Shown here one piece after another: positions 53,480 through 61,468 of a stretch of 64,000 bases of DNA; positions within the stretch are counted from its first letter, which is position 1, and the number at the start of each line of letters is the position of its first letter. Location of the stretch: contig NZ_JAFMYV010000010.1 of the NCBI RefSeq assembly GCF_017353185.1, positions 186,001 through 250,000 of the forward strand, given 5' to 3'. Below the pieces are notes generated by a model. The model ran no database searches, was not told the DNA's origin, and was given only the letters and a program-made list of their open reading frames with translations. The DNA is from Fibrella rubiginis. GTDB taxonomy: Bacteria; Bacteroidota; Bacteroidia; Cytophagales; Spirosomataceae. Made by a program: the position numbers and the translations under genes.

Positions 53480-54712
53480 ATGGAATCACAGCTAGCCAGC
53501 TTACCGACAGGCAACACGGTTAAGCATACACGTATTCAGGTAGTCGACGCACTGCGGGGCTTTGCGTTGCTCGGCATCCTGGTTGCACACCTGTCGGTCT
53601 GGTTCGATGGTGGGCCGTTGCCGGGGTCGGTGTATCAGGTCAACGGGCAGGGAGTGGCCAACGCTATTGTGAGCAACCTGGTGGGCATCTTCGTGAGTGG
53701 CAAATTCTACACGTTTTTCTCCTTTCTCTTCGGGCTCAGCTTTGCCCTGATGCTTACCCGCTCATCCGAATCGTCGGGGGTGTTTCTGCGTCGTTTTGCC
53801 TGGCGACTGCTTATTTTGGGTGGCATCGGATTTCTGCATCACCTGCATTGGCGGGGTGACATCCTCAGCATTTACGCCATGCTGGGTTTTCCACTGTTAT
53901 TGTTCCGTAATGCACCCCCCCGGCTGGTGCTGGTAGTCGCTCTTTTGCTGGTACTGAATGTGCCCGCCAAACTGCGCGATGCCTATCAGGCCTATGCCGT
54001 TGCACCACCGTCGATGGCGCAGCAAGATGTCGCGCAAAAGGCCGACGAAAAACTGGTAGCCGCTAATTATGAAGTAATTAAGCACGGTACCTACGCGCAA
54101 ATGATTCGGGTAAATCTGAGTGAATTCAAAACAAAAATGGATTTCCAGATCAACAGTGGCCGCCTCTACATCACGCTGGGGTTCTTCCTGCTGGGGCTGT
54201 ATGCGGGCCGTAAGCGTCTGTTTCAACAACTGGCCGACCATCGTGCTCTTTTCGGAAAGCTGACCCGTTATACTGGCTTCACCGTGTTGGGCATCATCGC
54301 TTTGTTTGCCGCGGCCATTGCCATCATTGGGCAAAACAACCAGCCTCCGAAGGCGGTAGAGCTTATTTTCTCAGCGCTGTTCGACCTTGGCAACAGCGCC
54401 CTGACGGTGTTTTACATCACGAGCCTAACCCTGTTATTCAGCCGGGTGAGCTGGCAGTGGGTAGCGTCTCCACTGGCATCGGTGGGTAAAATGGCCCTGA
54501 CCAACTACGTGGGTCAGTCGGTCATTGGCACGTTACTTTTTTACGGGTATGGCTTGGGGCTGATCGGTGAGATCGGCACCGCCAAAGCCGTACTCTTAAC
54601 CGTCCCCATTTTTCTGGTGCAGATCCTGTTTAGCCGACTCTGGCTATCAAGGTTCCAGTATGGTCCTCTGGAATGGTTATGGCGGTCCCTGACGTATTTG
54701 AAGTTTCAGTAA
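53480..54712 (+). CDS. DUF418 family membrane protein
   Basis: The start RIQVVDALRGFALLGILVAH is the standard entry of DUF418 proteins, followed by about eight hydrophobic segments. The C-terminal part (VASPLASVGKMALTNYVGQS, LEWLWRSLTY) is the DUF418 domain itself. The ATG at 53480 gives 410 residues. The function is unknown; the fold is related to membrane acyltransferases of the OpgC type. Confidence 0.9.
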   Translation: MESQLASLPTGNTVKHTRIQVVDALRGFALLGILVAHLSVWFDGGPLPGSVYQVNGQGVANAIVSNLVGIFVSGKFYTFFSFLFGLSFALMLTRSSESSGVFLRRFAWRLLILGGIGFLHHLHWRGDILSIYAMLGFPLLLFRNAPPRLVLVVALLLVLNVPAKLRDAYQAYAVAPPSMAQQDVAQKADEKLVAANYEVIKHGTYAQMIRVNLSEFKTKMDFQINSGRLYITLGFFLLGLYAGRKRLFQQLADHRALFGKLTRYTGFTVLGIIALFAAAIAIIGQNNQPPKAVELIFSALFDLGNSALTVFYITSLTLLFSRVSWQWVASPLASVGKMALTNYVGQSVIGTLLFYGYGLGLIGEIGTAKAVLLTVPIFLVQILFSRLWLSRFQYGPLEWLWRSLTYLKFQ

Positions 54713-54726
54713 CCAGGGGTTTGGGG

Positions 54727-54876
54727 GTAAATAGCTACGCGCTCTGGGTGCTGGCGCACGGCCCTTCGACAAGCTTAGGGTGACAACGACCTTGGATCCA
54801 CTCAAGAAGCAGAATCCATTTCCCTGTCACCCTGAGCTTGTCGAAGGGCCAGCCCCCAGAGCGCGTAGCTATTTAC
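54727..54876. repeat. Two-step inverted repeat between convergent genes
   Basis: The outer arms GTAAATAGCTACGCGCTCTGGG (positions 54727-54748, 22 bp in all) pair with 54855-54876. The inner arms 54760-54785 and 54825-54850 (26 bp, one mismatch) contain CCCTTCGACAAGCT and AGGGTGACA. I have seen this inner word as a dispersed intergenic repeat in many bacterial genomes. Confidence 0.9.
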
Positions 54877-54895
54877 GCTTGGTCCCGGCTAACTT

Positions 54896-55078
54896 CTACG
54901 CCGTGTCGCCCGTAGTACGAATCAGGCTAATGCCGGTGAAAAAGAAGATGCCACCCAAAACAAGGTAGACAATAGAGGCCTGCGCTACGCCGCCGCTCAT
55001 CAGATCCTTACCGCCCATAATGAGACCAACAAGGCCCAGAAGGGTCAGGATTACGCCAAATACGCGCTTGATATTCAT
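54896..55078 (-). CDS. Small two-segment membrane protein
   Basis: Sixty residues hold two hydrophobic segments (VFGVILTLLGLVGLIMG and IVYLVLGGIFFFTGISLI) separated by a short polar loop. Such proteins are common in Cytophagales and have no known role. The ATG at 55078 is clear. Confidence 0.7.
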   Translation of the reverse strand: MNIKRVFGVILTLLGLVGLIMGGKDLMSGGVAQASIVYLVLGGIFFFTGISLIRTTGDTA

Positions 55079-55220
55079 ACGTTGAGTGAGTTATGTGAAT
55101 GTTTATATGAACTGGAGACAGAACACAAACCAAGTAAAGGTGTTTAAAATAGACCGTAGCTTCTTACCCAATGACCCGGCCAACGGCCAAAACACTGGGG
55201 TCGGAGAAAGGAAGATTCAC

Positions 55221-55228
55221 TACTTTTG
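55221..55228 (+). promoter_or_regulatory. -7 promoter box of icd
   Basis: TACTTTTG fits the consensus exactly and lies 45 bp before the ATG at 55273. It rules out the open upstream part of the frame (from 55171) as coding. Confidence 0.65.
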
Positions 55229-55272
55229 CGGCTACTTTTTTGTATCGTTTTCAATCGTTTATACCTGTCAAA

Positions 55273-56490
55273 ATGGAAAAAATTAAAGTGGCAAATCCGG
55301 TTGTCGAACTGGACGGCGACGAAATGACCCGCATCATCTGGAAGTTTATCAAAGACAAGCTGATTCTGCCCTACGTTGATGTTGATATTAAATACTATGA
55401 CCTTGGCATTGAATACCGCGACGAAACCAACGATCAGGTAACCATCGACGCCGCTCATGCTATTCAGCAGTACGGTGTCGGTATTAAATGCGCTACCATC
55501 ACCCCCGACGAGCAGCGCGTTAAAGAGTTCAACCTCAAGCAGATGTGGAAGTCGCCCAACGGCACGATCCGCAATATCCTGGACGGCACCGTCTTCCGCG
55601 AACCGATCGTGATGCAGAACGTGCCCCGCCTCGTTACCAACTGGACAGCCCCCATTATTATTGGCCGTCACGCCTTCGGCGATCAGTACCGTGCCACCGA
55701 TTTTGTGGTGCCGGGCAAAGGCAAGCTGACCATGAAATTTGAAGGTGAAGATGGCCAGGTGATGGATTTTGAGGTGTATAACTTCAAAGGCCCCGGCGTA
55801 GCCATGGGTATGTATAACGTCGATGAGTCGATTCGTGGTTTTGCCCGCGCCTGCATGAACGTGGCCCTCGACAAAGGTTGGCCGCTGTACCTGTCGACCA
55901 AAAACACGATCCTGAAAAAGTATGACGGCCGGTTCAAAGACATTTTTCAGGAGGTATACGATGCAGAGTTCGCCGGAAAGATCGAATACGAACACCGCCT
56001 CATCGACGATATGGTGGCCTCGGCCCTGAAGTGGAACGGCAATTTTGTGTGGGCCTGCAAAAACTACGACGGCGATGTGCAGTCGGACACCGTTGCGCAG
56101 GGTTTTGGCTCACTTGGCCTGATGACCTCGGTGCTGCTTACGCCCGATGGCAACGTGATGGAGGCCGAAGCCGCCCACGGCACCGTAACGCGCCACTACC
56201 GCGAATACCAGAAGGGCAACAAAACCAGTACCAACCCCATCGCCTCGATCTACGCCTGGACTCGTGGCCTGGCGTTCCGGGGTAAACTGGATGGTAATCA
56301 GCCTCTTATCGACTTCGCTAATGCGCTGGAGGCGGTATGCGTAGAGGTGGTGGAAAGCGGTAAAATGACCAAAGACCTGGCCCTGTCGGTATACCCACAA
56401 GGCACGAAGCTAATGGCCAATGAGCACTACCTGAACACCGAAGATTTCCTCGACGCCCTCGATCAGGCGTTGCAAGCCAAACTGGCGTAG
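55273..56490 (+). CDS. icd: NADP-dependent isocitrate dehydrogenase
   Basis: The enzyme oxidises isocitrate to 2-oxoglutarate in the TCA cycle. PVVELDGDEMTRIIWKFIKD at the start, TITPDEQRVKEF and NGTIRNILDGTVFREPI identify the homodimeric, eukaryote-like NADP form rather than the E. coli type. Later blocks EAAHGTVTRHYRE and NPIASIYAWTRGL are intact. Length from the ATG at 55273 is 405 residues, as usual. Confidence 0.97.
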   Translation: MEKIKVANPVVELDGDEMTRIIWKFIKDKLILPYVDVDIKYYDLGIEYRDETNDQVTIDAAHAIQQYGVGIKCATITPDEQRVKEFNLKQMWKSPNGTIRNILDGTVFREPIVMQNVPRLVTNWTAPIIIGRHAFGDQYRATDFVVPGKGKLTMKFEGEDGQVMDFEVYNFKGPGVAMGMYNVDESIRGFARACMNVALDKGWPLYLSTKNTILKKYDGRFKDIFQEVYDAEFAGKIEYEHRLIDDMVASALKWNGNFVWACKNYDGDVQSDTVAQGFGSLGLMTSVLLTPDGNVMEAEAAHGTVTRHYREYQKGNKTSTNPIASIYAWTRGLAFRGKLDGNQPLIDFANALEAVCVEVVESGKMTKDLALSVYPQGTKLMANEHYLNTEDFLDALDQALQAKLA

Positions 56491-56573
56491 TTAATAAACC
56501 AACGGACCGCTCCTGTCGTCGGGATGACAAAAAAGCCGCCCAATCCGCGGTCCCCTTTTGACCCTTAATTCTC

Positions 56574-56981
56574 ATGAAAAAAATTCTGACGTTACTCACA
56601 ATCACCCTGGCATTATTGGCACAACCACTGCTGGCCAACGTACCCAATCCACCCAAAAAACAAGCTGCTAAAGGTATGGTCAAGCACATTGTTCTGTTTA
56701 AGTTCAAACCTGAAACCACGCCCGAAAAGCTGAACGAGATCCTAGCCGCGTTTGAAGCACTACCGTCGAAAATTAGTCAGATCAAAGGCTTTGAGTGGGG
56801 TACCAACAACAGTCCCGAAAAGCACGACAAGGGCCTTACCCACGCCTTCATCCTGACCTTCGCCAACGAAAAAGACCGCGACGCCTACCTGCCGCACCCC
56901 GCCCATAAAGCCTTCGGTGGCATTGTAGGCCCCTGGCTCGCCGACGTAACCGTAGTTGATTTTACGGATAAGGCGAAATAA
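56574..56981 (+). CDS. Exported Dabb-domain protein
   Basis: After a signal peptide (LLTITLALLAQPLLA), VKHIVLFKFKPETTPEKLNE and ALPSKISQIKGFEWGTNNSP followed by HPAHKAFGGIVGPWLAD form a dimeric alpha/beta barrel (Dabb) domain. The role is unknown. The stop codon lies inside the left arm of the hairpin 56975-57090. Confidence 0.88.
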   Translation: MKKILTLLTITLALLAQPLLANVPNPPKKQAAKGMVKHIVLFKFKPETTPEKLNEILAAFEALPSKISQIKGFEWGTNNSPEKHDKGLTHAFILTFANEKDRDAYLPHPAHKAFGGIVGPWLADVTVVDFTDKAK

Positions 56982-57090
56982 AGGAGGAACGGAGGAGGGA
57001 AGAAAGGAGGAAGGGGTGGCTGACGCACGATGATGCTTGCGTCAGCTACCCCTTCCTCCTTTCTTCCCTCCTCCGTTCCTCCTTTATTTC
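56975..57090. repeat. Stop-to-stop inverted repeat with 52-bp arms
   Basis: Arms 56975-57026 and 57039-57090 pair with one mismatch around 12 nt. Outer words are GGAGGAACGGAGGAGGGAAG; the inner stem is GGCTGACGC, as in the metK hairpin. The arms include the stop codons of both convergent genes. Confidence 0.95.
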
Positions 57091-58487
57091 TCGTGGTACT
57101 GTTGAATAATCTTGTACAACGCCTTTTGCTTTTCCAGTTCGGGGAAGAATTCGAATAGCTGCACGTGGGTATCGTAGTCGAGGGTGAGGGCTGTTTCCAG
57201 GTTTAGCAGGGCATCGCGATAGTTGCCGCCATAAATTTGGTAAACCACGGCCCGGTAATACAGGTCAGCTTCCTGCGGCAATTCAACCAGGCCCATCTGA
57301 ATGATGCCATACGCTTTTTCGTAATCCCCCTGATCAAACGGAATCAGCGACCACATCAGGTAGACGTCGGCGTTGGAGGGATCCACTTCCGCCGCCTTCT
57401 CGAATGCTTCCACGCTCGACACGACGTTGCCGATCTTGTATTCGGTTTCGGCCAGAATAACGTAGTAGTCTGCGTTGTTGTCGTTGAGCTTAATGGCCTT
57501 TTGCAAAAACGGTATAGCCTCGTACCATTTGCCCAACTCACTCATACACACCCCGATACCATACCAGGCCTCATCCCAGAGGGCATCAATCTTGGTGGCT
57601 TCGCGGTATTCTTTGATGGCTTCGGGCAGGCGGTCCTGCCGCTCCAGGCTCGCGCCCAGGTGGGTGTAGGTGTCGGCGGTGGGCTCTTCGTATTTCAGCG
57701 TCAGGCGGTACGACGTTTCAGCCTTGTCGAACTGCCCCAGGTTCATGTACGTGTTGCCCAGGTTGAAATGCGCCGACGCAAAATCGTCCTTGATCAGGAT
57801 GGCGTAATCATACGCTTCCGCCGCCTCGGCATACTTGGTCAGTTTGCTGTAGGCGATGCCCAGGTTATACCATGCATTGAACGAGTACGGATCTTTATCG
57901 ATCAGCCCCTCGTAATACGGAATATTGGCTTCAAGGTCGCCGTTGATGTCGAGGCAGAACGACAATTCGTAGAGAGCGCTTTCGTTGTTGGGATTCAGGT
58001 CAATGGCCTTCTTGTAGTAGGCCACGGCCTCGTCGAATTTACCCCAGTTCTGATAGCTCTGGGCCATCTGAAAATACACGTCGTCTTTGTCGTCGGTGCG
58101 GTCCAGCATGTCTTCGAGCACCTCGATAGACTCTTCAAACCGGCCTGCCATATTGAGCACCGTGCCGCGCATATACTGCACGTCGAGGTCGCCGGGGTTA
58201 AATAAACCCGCTTTATCGAGTTGGTCTAAGCTTTCGTCGAAACGTTGATAGTTGGCCAGGATCTGCGCCCGGTCAAGCATCAGTTCAAGGGCGTAGGGAA
58301 AATTGGCTAAACCCGATTCGGCGGCTTGAAAGGCCCGGTCGAGGTCGGCCTCGTTGAGATAATGTTCAACCAGACGCTCATATACGTCCAGGTCGAAGTA
58401 AAAATTTTCTTCGCTGGCGAGCATCTGCTCAAAGCGCTGAATGCTCTCTTTGATGTCGCCAGCCCGTTCGTCAAACTCTTGCTCCAT
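57084..58487 (-). CDS. Tetratricopeptide-repeat protein
   Basis: About a dozen 34-residue TPR units run through the protein, for example GKFDEAVAYYKKAIDLNPNN and TKYAEAAEAYDYAILIKDDF. There is no signal peptide or other domain, so it is a cytoplasmic protein-binding scaffold. The ATG at 58487 (MEQEFDERAG) gives 467 residues; the upstream eight codons are less likely. It is a common conserved protein of the phylum whose partners are not known. Confidence 0.9.
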   Translation of the reverse strand: MEQEFDERAGDIKESIQRFEQMLASEENFYFDLDVYERLVEHYLNEADLDRAFQAAESGLANFPYALELMLDRAQILANYQRFDESLDQLDKAGLFNPGDLDVQYMRGTVLNMAGRFEESIEVLEDMLDRTDDKDDVYFQMAQSYQNWGKFDEAVAYYKKAIDLNPNNESALYELSFCLDINGDLEANIPYYEGLIDKDPYSFNAWYNLGIAYSKLTKYAEAAEAYDYAILIKDDFASAHFNLGNTYMNLGQFDKAETSYRLTLKYEEPTADTYTHLGASLERQDRLPEAIKEYREATKIDALWDEAWYGIGVCMSELGKWYEAIPFLQKAIKLNDNNADYYVILAETEYKIGNVVSSVEAFEKAAEVDPSNADVYLMWSLIPFDQGDYEKAYGIIQMGLVELPQEADLYYRAVVYQIYGGNYRDALLNLETALTLDYDTHVQLFEFFPELEKQKALYKIIQQYHEK

Positions 58488-58677
58488 GTAGCTGTGTCGA
58501 TTCACGAGCAACCGCTCACGATTTGCCTAAAAGCGGAATGCGTAAGCCGTTGTCGTACCGCACGGGATAGGGGACGCGCCACCGACGCGATTTATCCGAT
58601 GTTGTTATGAAATATACACAGAAAAACGCAATCCCAAGCAAGGGGGTTCAAATTGTTTTTGAAGGAGCATAGGGGTT

Positions 58678-58757
58678 AGAGACAAGAAACAAGAGGTGAG
58701 AAACAAGATTGCTTGCTAGTATCATAGCTGGCCTCTTGTTTCTTATCTCTCACCTCT
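58678..58757. repeat. Inverted repeat of the AAGAAACAAGAGG type
   Basis: GACAAGAAACAAGAGG (58681-58696) pairs with CCTCTTGTTTCTTATC (58732-58747), with further AGAGGTGAGA/TCTCACCTCT pairing. It overlaps the stop codon of the epimerase gene. The words resemble 6176-6364. Confidence 0.8.
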
Positions 58758-59772
58758 CTGCTTTCACCCCTAGGCTCATCGCCACCCGCTGCAATGTCTC
58801 GTTTAGCGCACGGTACTGAAAATCAATTACCTGCGTAATGCGGTCGCCGGGGTAGCTGTAGTGGTGGCTGGCACCACGGGCGGTCTCCAGGGTAATCAGT
58901 GGGGTAGTGCCCGTCAGCCACGACCGTACGGACTCAACGCGGGCCAATACACTCGCCAGTCCCGGCGGAACCCGAATGGTAGGTGGCCGCTTGCCCAATG
59001 CCTGCGCCAGTTGGGTCAGAAAGTCATGATAGGGGAGGGTGCCCGCGTTCAGGATGAAGCGCTCATTGACAATCTCGCTATGCAGTAACTTCACAATAGC
59101 TTCGGCCACGTCGAGCACATCGACATAATTAATGTCGCCTTCGGTGTAAAATGGCTTTTCGTCGTAGGCATATTTAATCAGTTGGGTGCTGCTACGGGTC
59201 CAGTCGCCCTCACCAAGTACCACCGTGGGGTTCACCATAACCACCGGCAGACCTTCGGCACTGCCCCGCCATACCTCCAGTTCGGCCCGGTATTTGGTCT
59301 TGGCATAAGCCGAGTTCAGGGGCGATTCTTCCCATTTTTGGTCTTCGGTGAGTACCGTAACGCCTTTGCCGTCAACGTGTTTACTGTCGGGCCGACCCAG
59401 CGCAGCCACTGAGCTGAGGTAGGCCAGCTTGCGTACACCTGCCTGCAAACACACGTTAACGAGGTTGGCCGTGCCCTCTACATTGACTTGCTCCATCCGC
59501 GCTCGATCTTTCGGCACAAACGATACAATAGCGGCGCAATGAATGATATCGCAACCGGGGTTAATGGCGTCTTCCAGCGACGGAATGTCGAGCAAATCAC
59601 CCTCGTGCCAGGTCAGTTGATCGGCCACGTCGGCCAGCAAACCAGGCCCGTTTTCCGACCGGTACAACGCCGACACCGACTTTCCCAGCGCCAGCAGGTA
59701 GCGCACCACGTGCGAGCCGATCAGCCCCGTTGCCCCGGTCACGAGGGTTGTATTAGGTAGTGATGAGGTCAT
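58750..59772 (-). CDS. NAD-dependent epimerase/dehydratase family protein
   Basis: The extended SDR fold is clear: TLVTGATGLIGSHVVRYLL for cofactor binding, an LSSVAALG strand with the catalytic serine, and YAKTKY with tyrosine and lysine. VMVNPTVVLGEGD matches the dihydroflavonol-reductase-like branch. Length is 340. The substrate is unknown. The gene start overlaps the end of the upstream TOPRIM-like gene by 20 bp. Confidence 0.88.
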   Translation of the reverse strand: MTSSLPNTTLVTGATGLIGSHVVRYLLALGKSVSALYRSENGPGLLADVADQLTWHEGDLLDIPSLEDAINPGCDIIHCAAIVSFVPKDRARMEQVNVEGTANLVNVCLQAGVRKLAYLSSVAALGRPDSKHVDGKGVTVLTEDQKWEESPLNSAYAKTKYRAELEVWRGSAEGLPVVMVNPTVVLGEGDWTRSSTQLIKYAYDEKPFYTEGDINYVDVLDVAEAIVKLLHSEIVNERFILNAGTLPYHDFLTQLAQALGKRPPTIRVPPGLASVLARVESVRSWLTGTTPLITLETARGASHHYSYPGDRITQVIDFQYRALNETLQRVAMSLGVKAER

Positions 59773-60250
59773 TCAATAGGCGTTCAAGCGTGAGGATACC
59801 AGGAGCTTGTTTAGCGTGTAAATCAGCAAGCAGGCGGAGGTAATCGGGATTTGAACCAATGGCAGATGTTTTTAACACCTTACCAAGCGTCTTTACTTCG
59901 TCAGGAAAACCGTAGTCGATTATATTTATAGAAACCTGTGCAGCATTCCACAATAAAAACGACTCGATGGCTTTATCAATAACGATCAAATAATGTGGCA
60001 GACTATTCTTGCGCTTGAAACAGACTTTATTCGTTTCATGAACAGTATCAAACGTCAATAAATAAGGTGGGGTACGTTTGTCTTTATCGACAACACCAAT
60101 AAATCGACCTGGCTTGTTAAAGTCATTCGCTTCTTTCAATTCTTTCGCCACGTTTGGTATACCGTAGATATGAACAACATCGAGCGGATTGGTAATAAGA
60201 AATTGAATCAATGCCGTGTCAGCGTAGCATTCAGGATACACTTGCAGCAT
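59753..60250 (-). CDS. TOPRIM-like partner of an AAA ATPase
   Basis: A 165-residue protein has PECYADTALIQFLI near the start, where TOPRIM nucleases carry their glutamate, and FIGVVDKDKR, like their D-x-D strand. It overlaps the ATPase gene by 20 bp. ATPase plus TOPRIM pairs are typical of OLD/Gabija/PARIS-type defence; here the TOPRIM protein is unusually small. The family call is inference from two motifs. Confidence 0.5.
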   Translation of the reverse strand: MLQVYPECYADTALIQFLITNPLDVVHIYGIPNVAKELKEANDFNKPGRFIGVVDKDKRTPPYLLTFDTVHETNKVCFKRKNSLPHYLIVIDKAIESFLLWNAAQVSINIIDYGFPDEVKTLGKVLKTSAIGSNPDYLRLLADLHAKQAPGILTLERLLNDLITT

Positions 60251-61298
60251 TGGATGTTGGAATAAAACGATCTAAATTGAAAAACACGTCGGTGCTGTAT
60301 TCCTGCACAAAACTCAATTCCTCAGTTGTCAGGGATTTTACCTTCGTTTCGTAATTCTCATAATAAGTAACGAACACGGAAAGCTGATCATCCCCTAAGC
60401 TTTCGACCAATGTTTGCAACAAATAGGGGCTGTGCGTAGAAACAAAGAACTGATTAGTCTCACTGTAAATCATCCGATAGGCTACGTCCTGCGTATAAGG
60501 CGGGAACGAATGAACCTCTGGTTCCTCGAAAACAATAACTGAGTTTGCATTCGACTCAATTGCCGTTATATAGAATATAAATCGCCGAAAGGTATCAGCT
60601 ATTGAAAAGTATGGATATAAATAAATTTGCCCTTTCACTTTTTTTTGGAGGACAAACGTTTGTTCAGCCATAGACAATACAAATTCTAATCCTTGCTCAG
60701 AAAATAATCTTGAAAATTCATTCCATAGTGTAGTATTTTTTAGTAATATTACAAATAAATTACTTCCATGTGGCGCCAATAGTGAGGTGCTATTTTGATT
60801 ATTAAAGACAAGTAAGTCTTTAAAATCATACTTTCTTATTGATTTTATTATTGAATTAGGCTTTTTAGGTTTTATCTTTTTTCCATCCTCTCCCACATTG
60901 TACGTAATGTTTATTGTTGGCGCTTCCTGAGAAGATGAAGGAAATTGTTCGATTTTCAGATCATATCTGTAAATCTCTGAATAGTCATTTTCTTCAACTG
61001 ATAATTTAATATCTGTACCATCAGTTTTGATTTCTATTTTGTTGTTTATATCTGAGTCATAAAATAAATTTTTCAATTTACTATACCGAATATATCCTTC
61101 GAATAACTTTGATGGATTGTAGTTAATCTGCGCTCCCAACATACCTAGCGCCTCCAGAATATTGGACTTACCAACGTTGGGTTTGCCGATGAAGATGTTG
61201 ACCCGCTTGCAGTCGAGGCGGAGGTCTTTGATGGACTTGAAATTTTTGATCTCAACCCAGTCTAAGAAGTTGCTGGTATCGGGGGTGTTGGGTTCCAT
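60231..61298 (-). CDS. SMC/OLD-like AAA ATPase, probable defence gene
   Basis: WVEIKNFKSIKDLRL and FIGKPNVGKSNILEALGML (Walker A) open the protein. VIVFEEPEVHSFPPYTQDVA is Walker B and FVSTHSPYLLQTLV the switch histidine. This is the AAA_15/AAA_21 type found in OLD and related anti-phage systems. Length is 355. The middle part is AT-rich and lysine/asparagine-rich compared with its neighbours, which suggests transfer. It is divergent from metG and couples to the TOPRIM-like gene. Confidence 0.8.
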   Translation of the reverse strand: MEPNTPDTSNFLDWVEIKNFKSIKDLRLDCKRVNIFIGKPNVGKSNILEALGMLGAQINYNPSKLFEGYIRYSKLKNLFYDSDINNKIEIKTDGTDIKLSVEENDYSEIYRYDLKIEQFPSSSQEAPTINITYNVGEDGKKIKPKKPNSIIKSIRKYDFKDLLVFNNQNSTSLLAPHGSNLFVILLKNTTLWNEFSRLFSEQGLEFVLSMAEQTFVLQKKVKGQIYLYPYFSIADTFRRFIFYITAIESNANSVIVFEEPEVHSFPPYTQDVAYRMIYSETNQFFVSTHSPYLLQTLVESLGDDQLSVFVTYYENYETKVKSLTTEELSFVQEYSTDVFFNLDRFIPTSNAASVS

Positions 61299-61345
61299 AG
61301 CTCTGTCGTTGGTCGTAAACTTAACAACAATCGCCCCTGAATGGC

Positions 61346-61353
61346 TAATTTTG
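61346..61353 (+). promoter_or_regulatory. -7 promoter box of metG
   Basis: TAATTTTG fits the consensus. Transcription from it would place the hairpin at 61373-61459 inside the metG leader RNA. Confidence 0.55.
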
Positions 61354-61372
61354 CGGAGAACATACAGTTCAA

Positions 61373-61459
61373 AGTCTAGTGTCTAACGTCCAAAGTTGCT
61401 TCGCGCACTACCCGGCTGAATGCGAAGCAACATTATACGTTAGACATTGAACTTTAAAC
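61373..61459. repeat. Inverted repeat in the metG leader
   Basis: GTTGCTTCGC (61395-61404) pairs with GCGAAGCAAC (61422-61431), and GTCTAACGT (61381-61389) with ACGTTAGAC (61437-61445); the words between do not pair. It shares AAAGTTGCTTCGC with 17427-17511. Confidence 0.8.
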
Positions 61460-61468
61460 TTCACCCCC

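Noticed and set aside
57237..58205. Plus-strand frame of 322 codons over the TPR gene
   Set aside because: It is the antisense of regular TPR repeats, with no family likeness.
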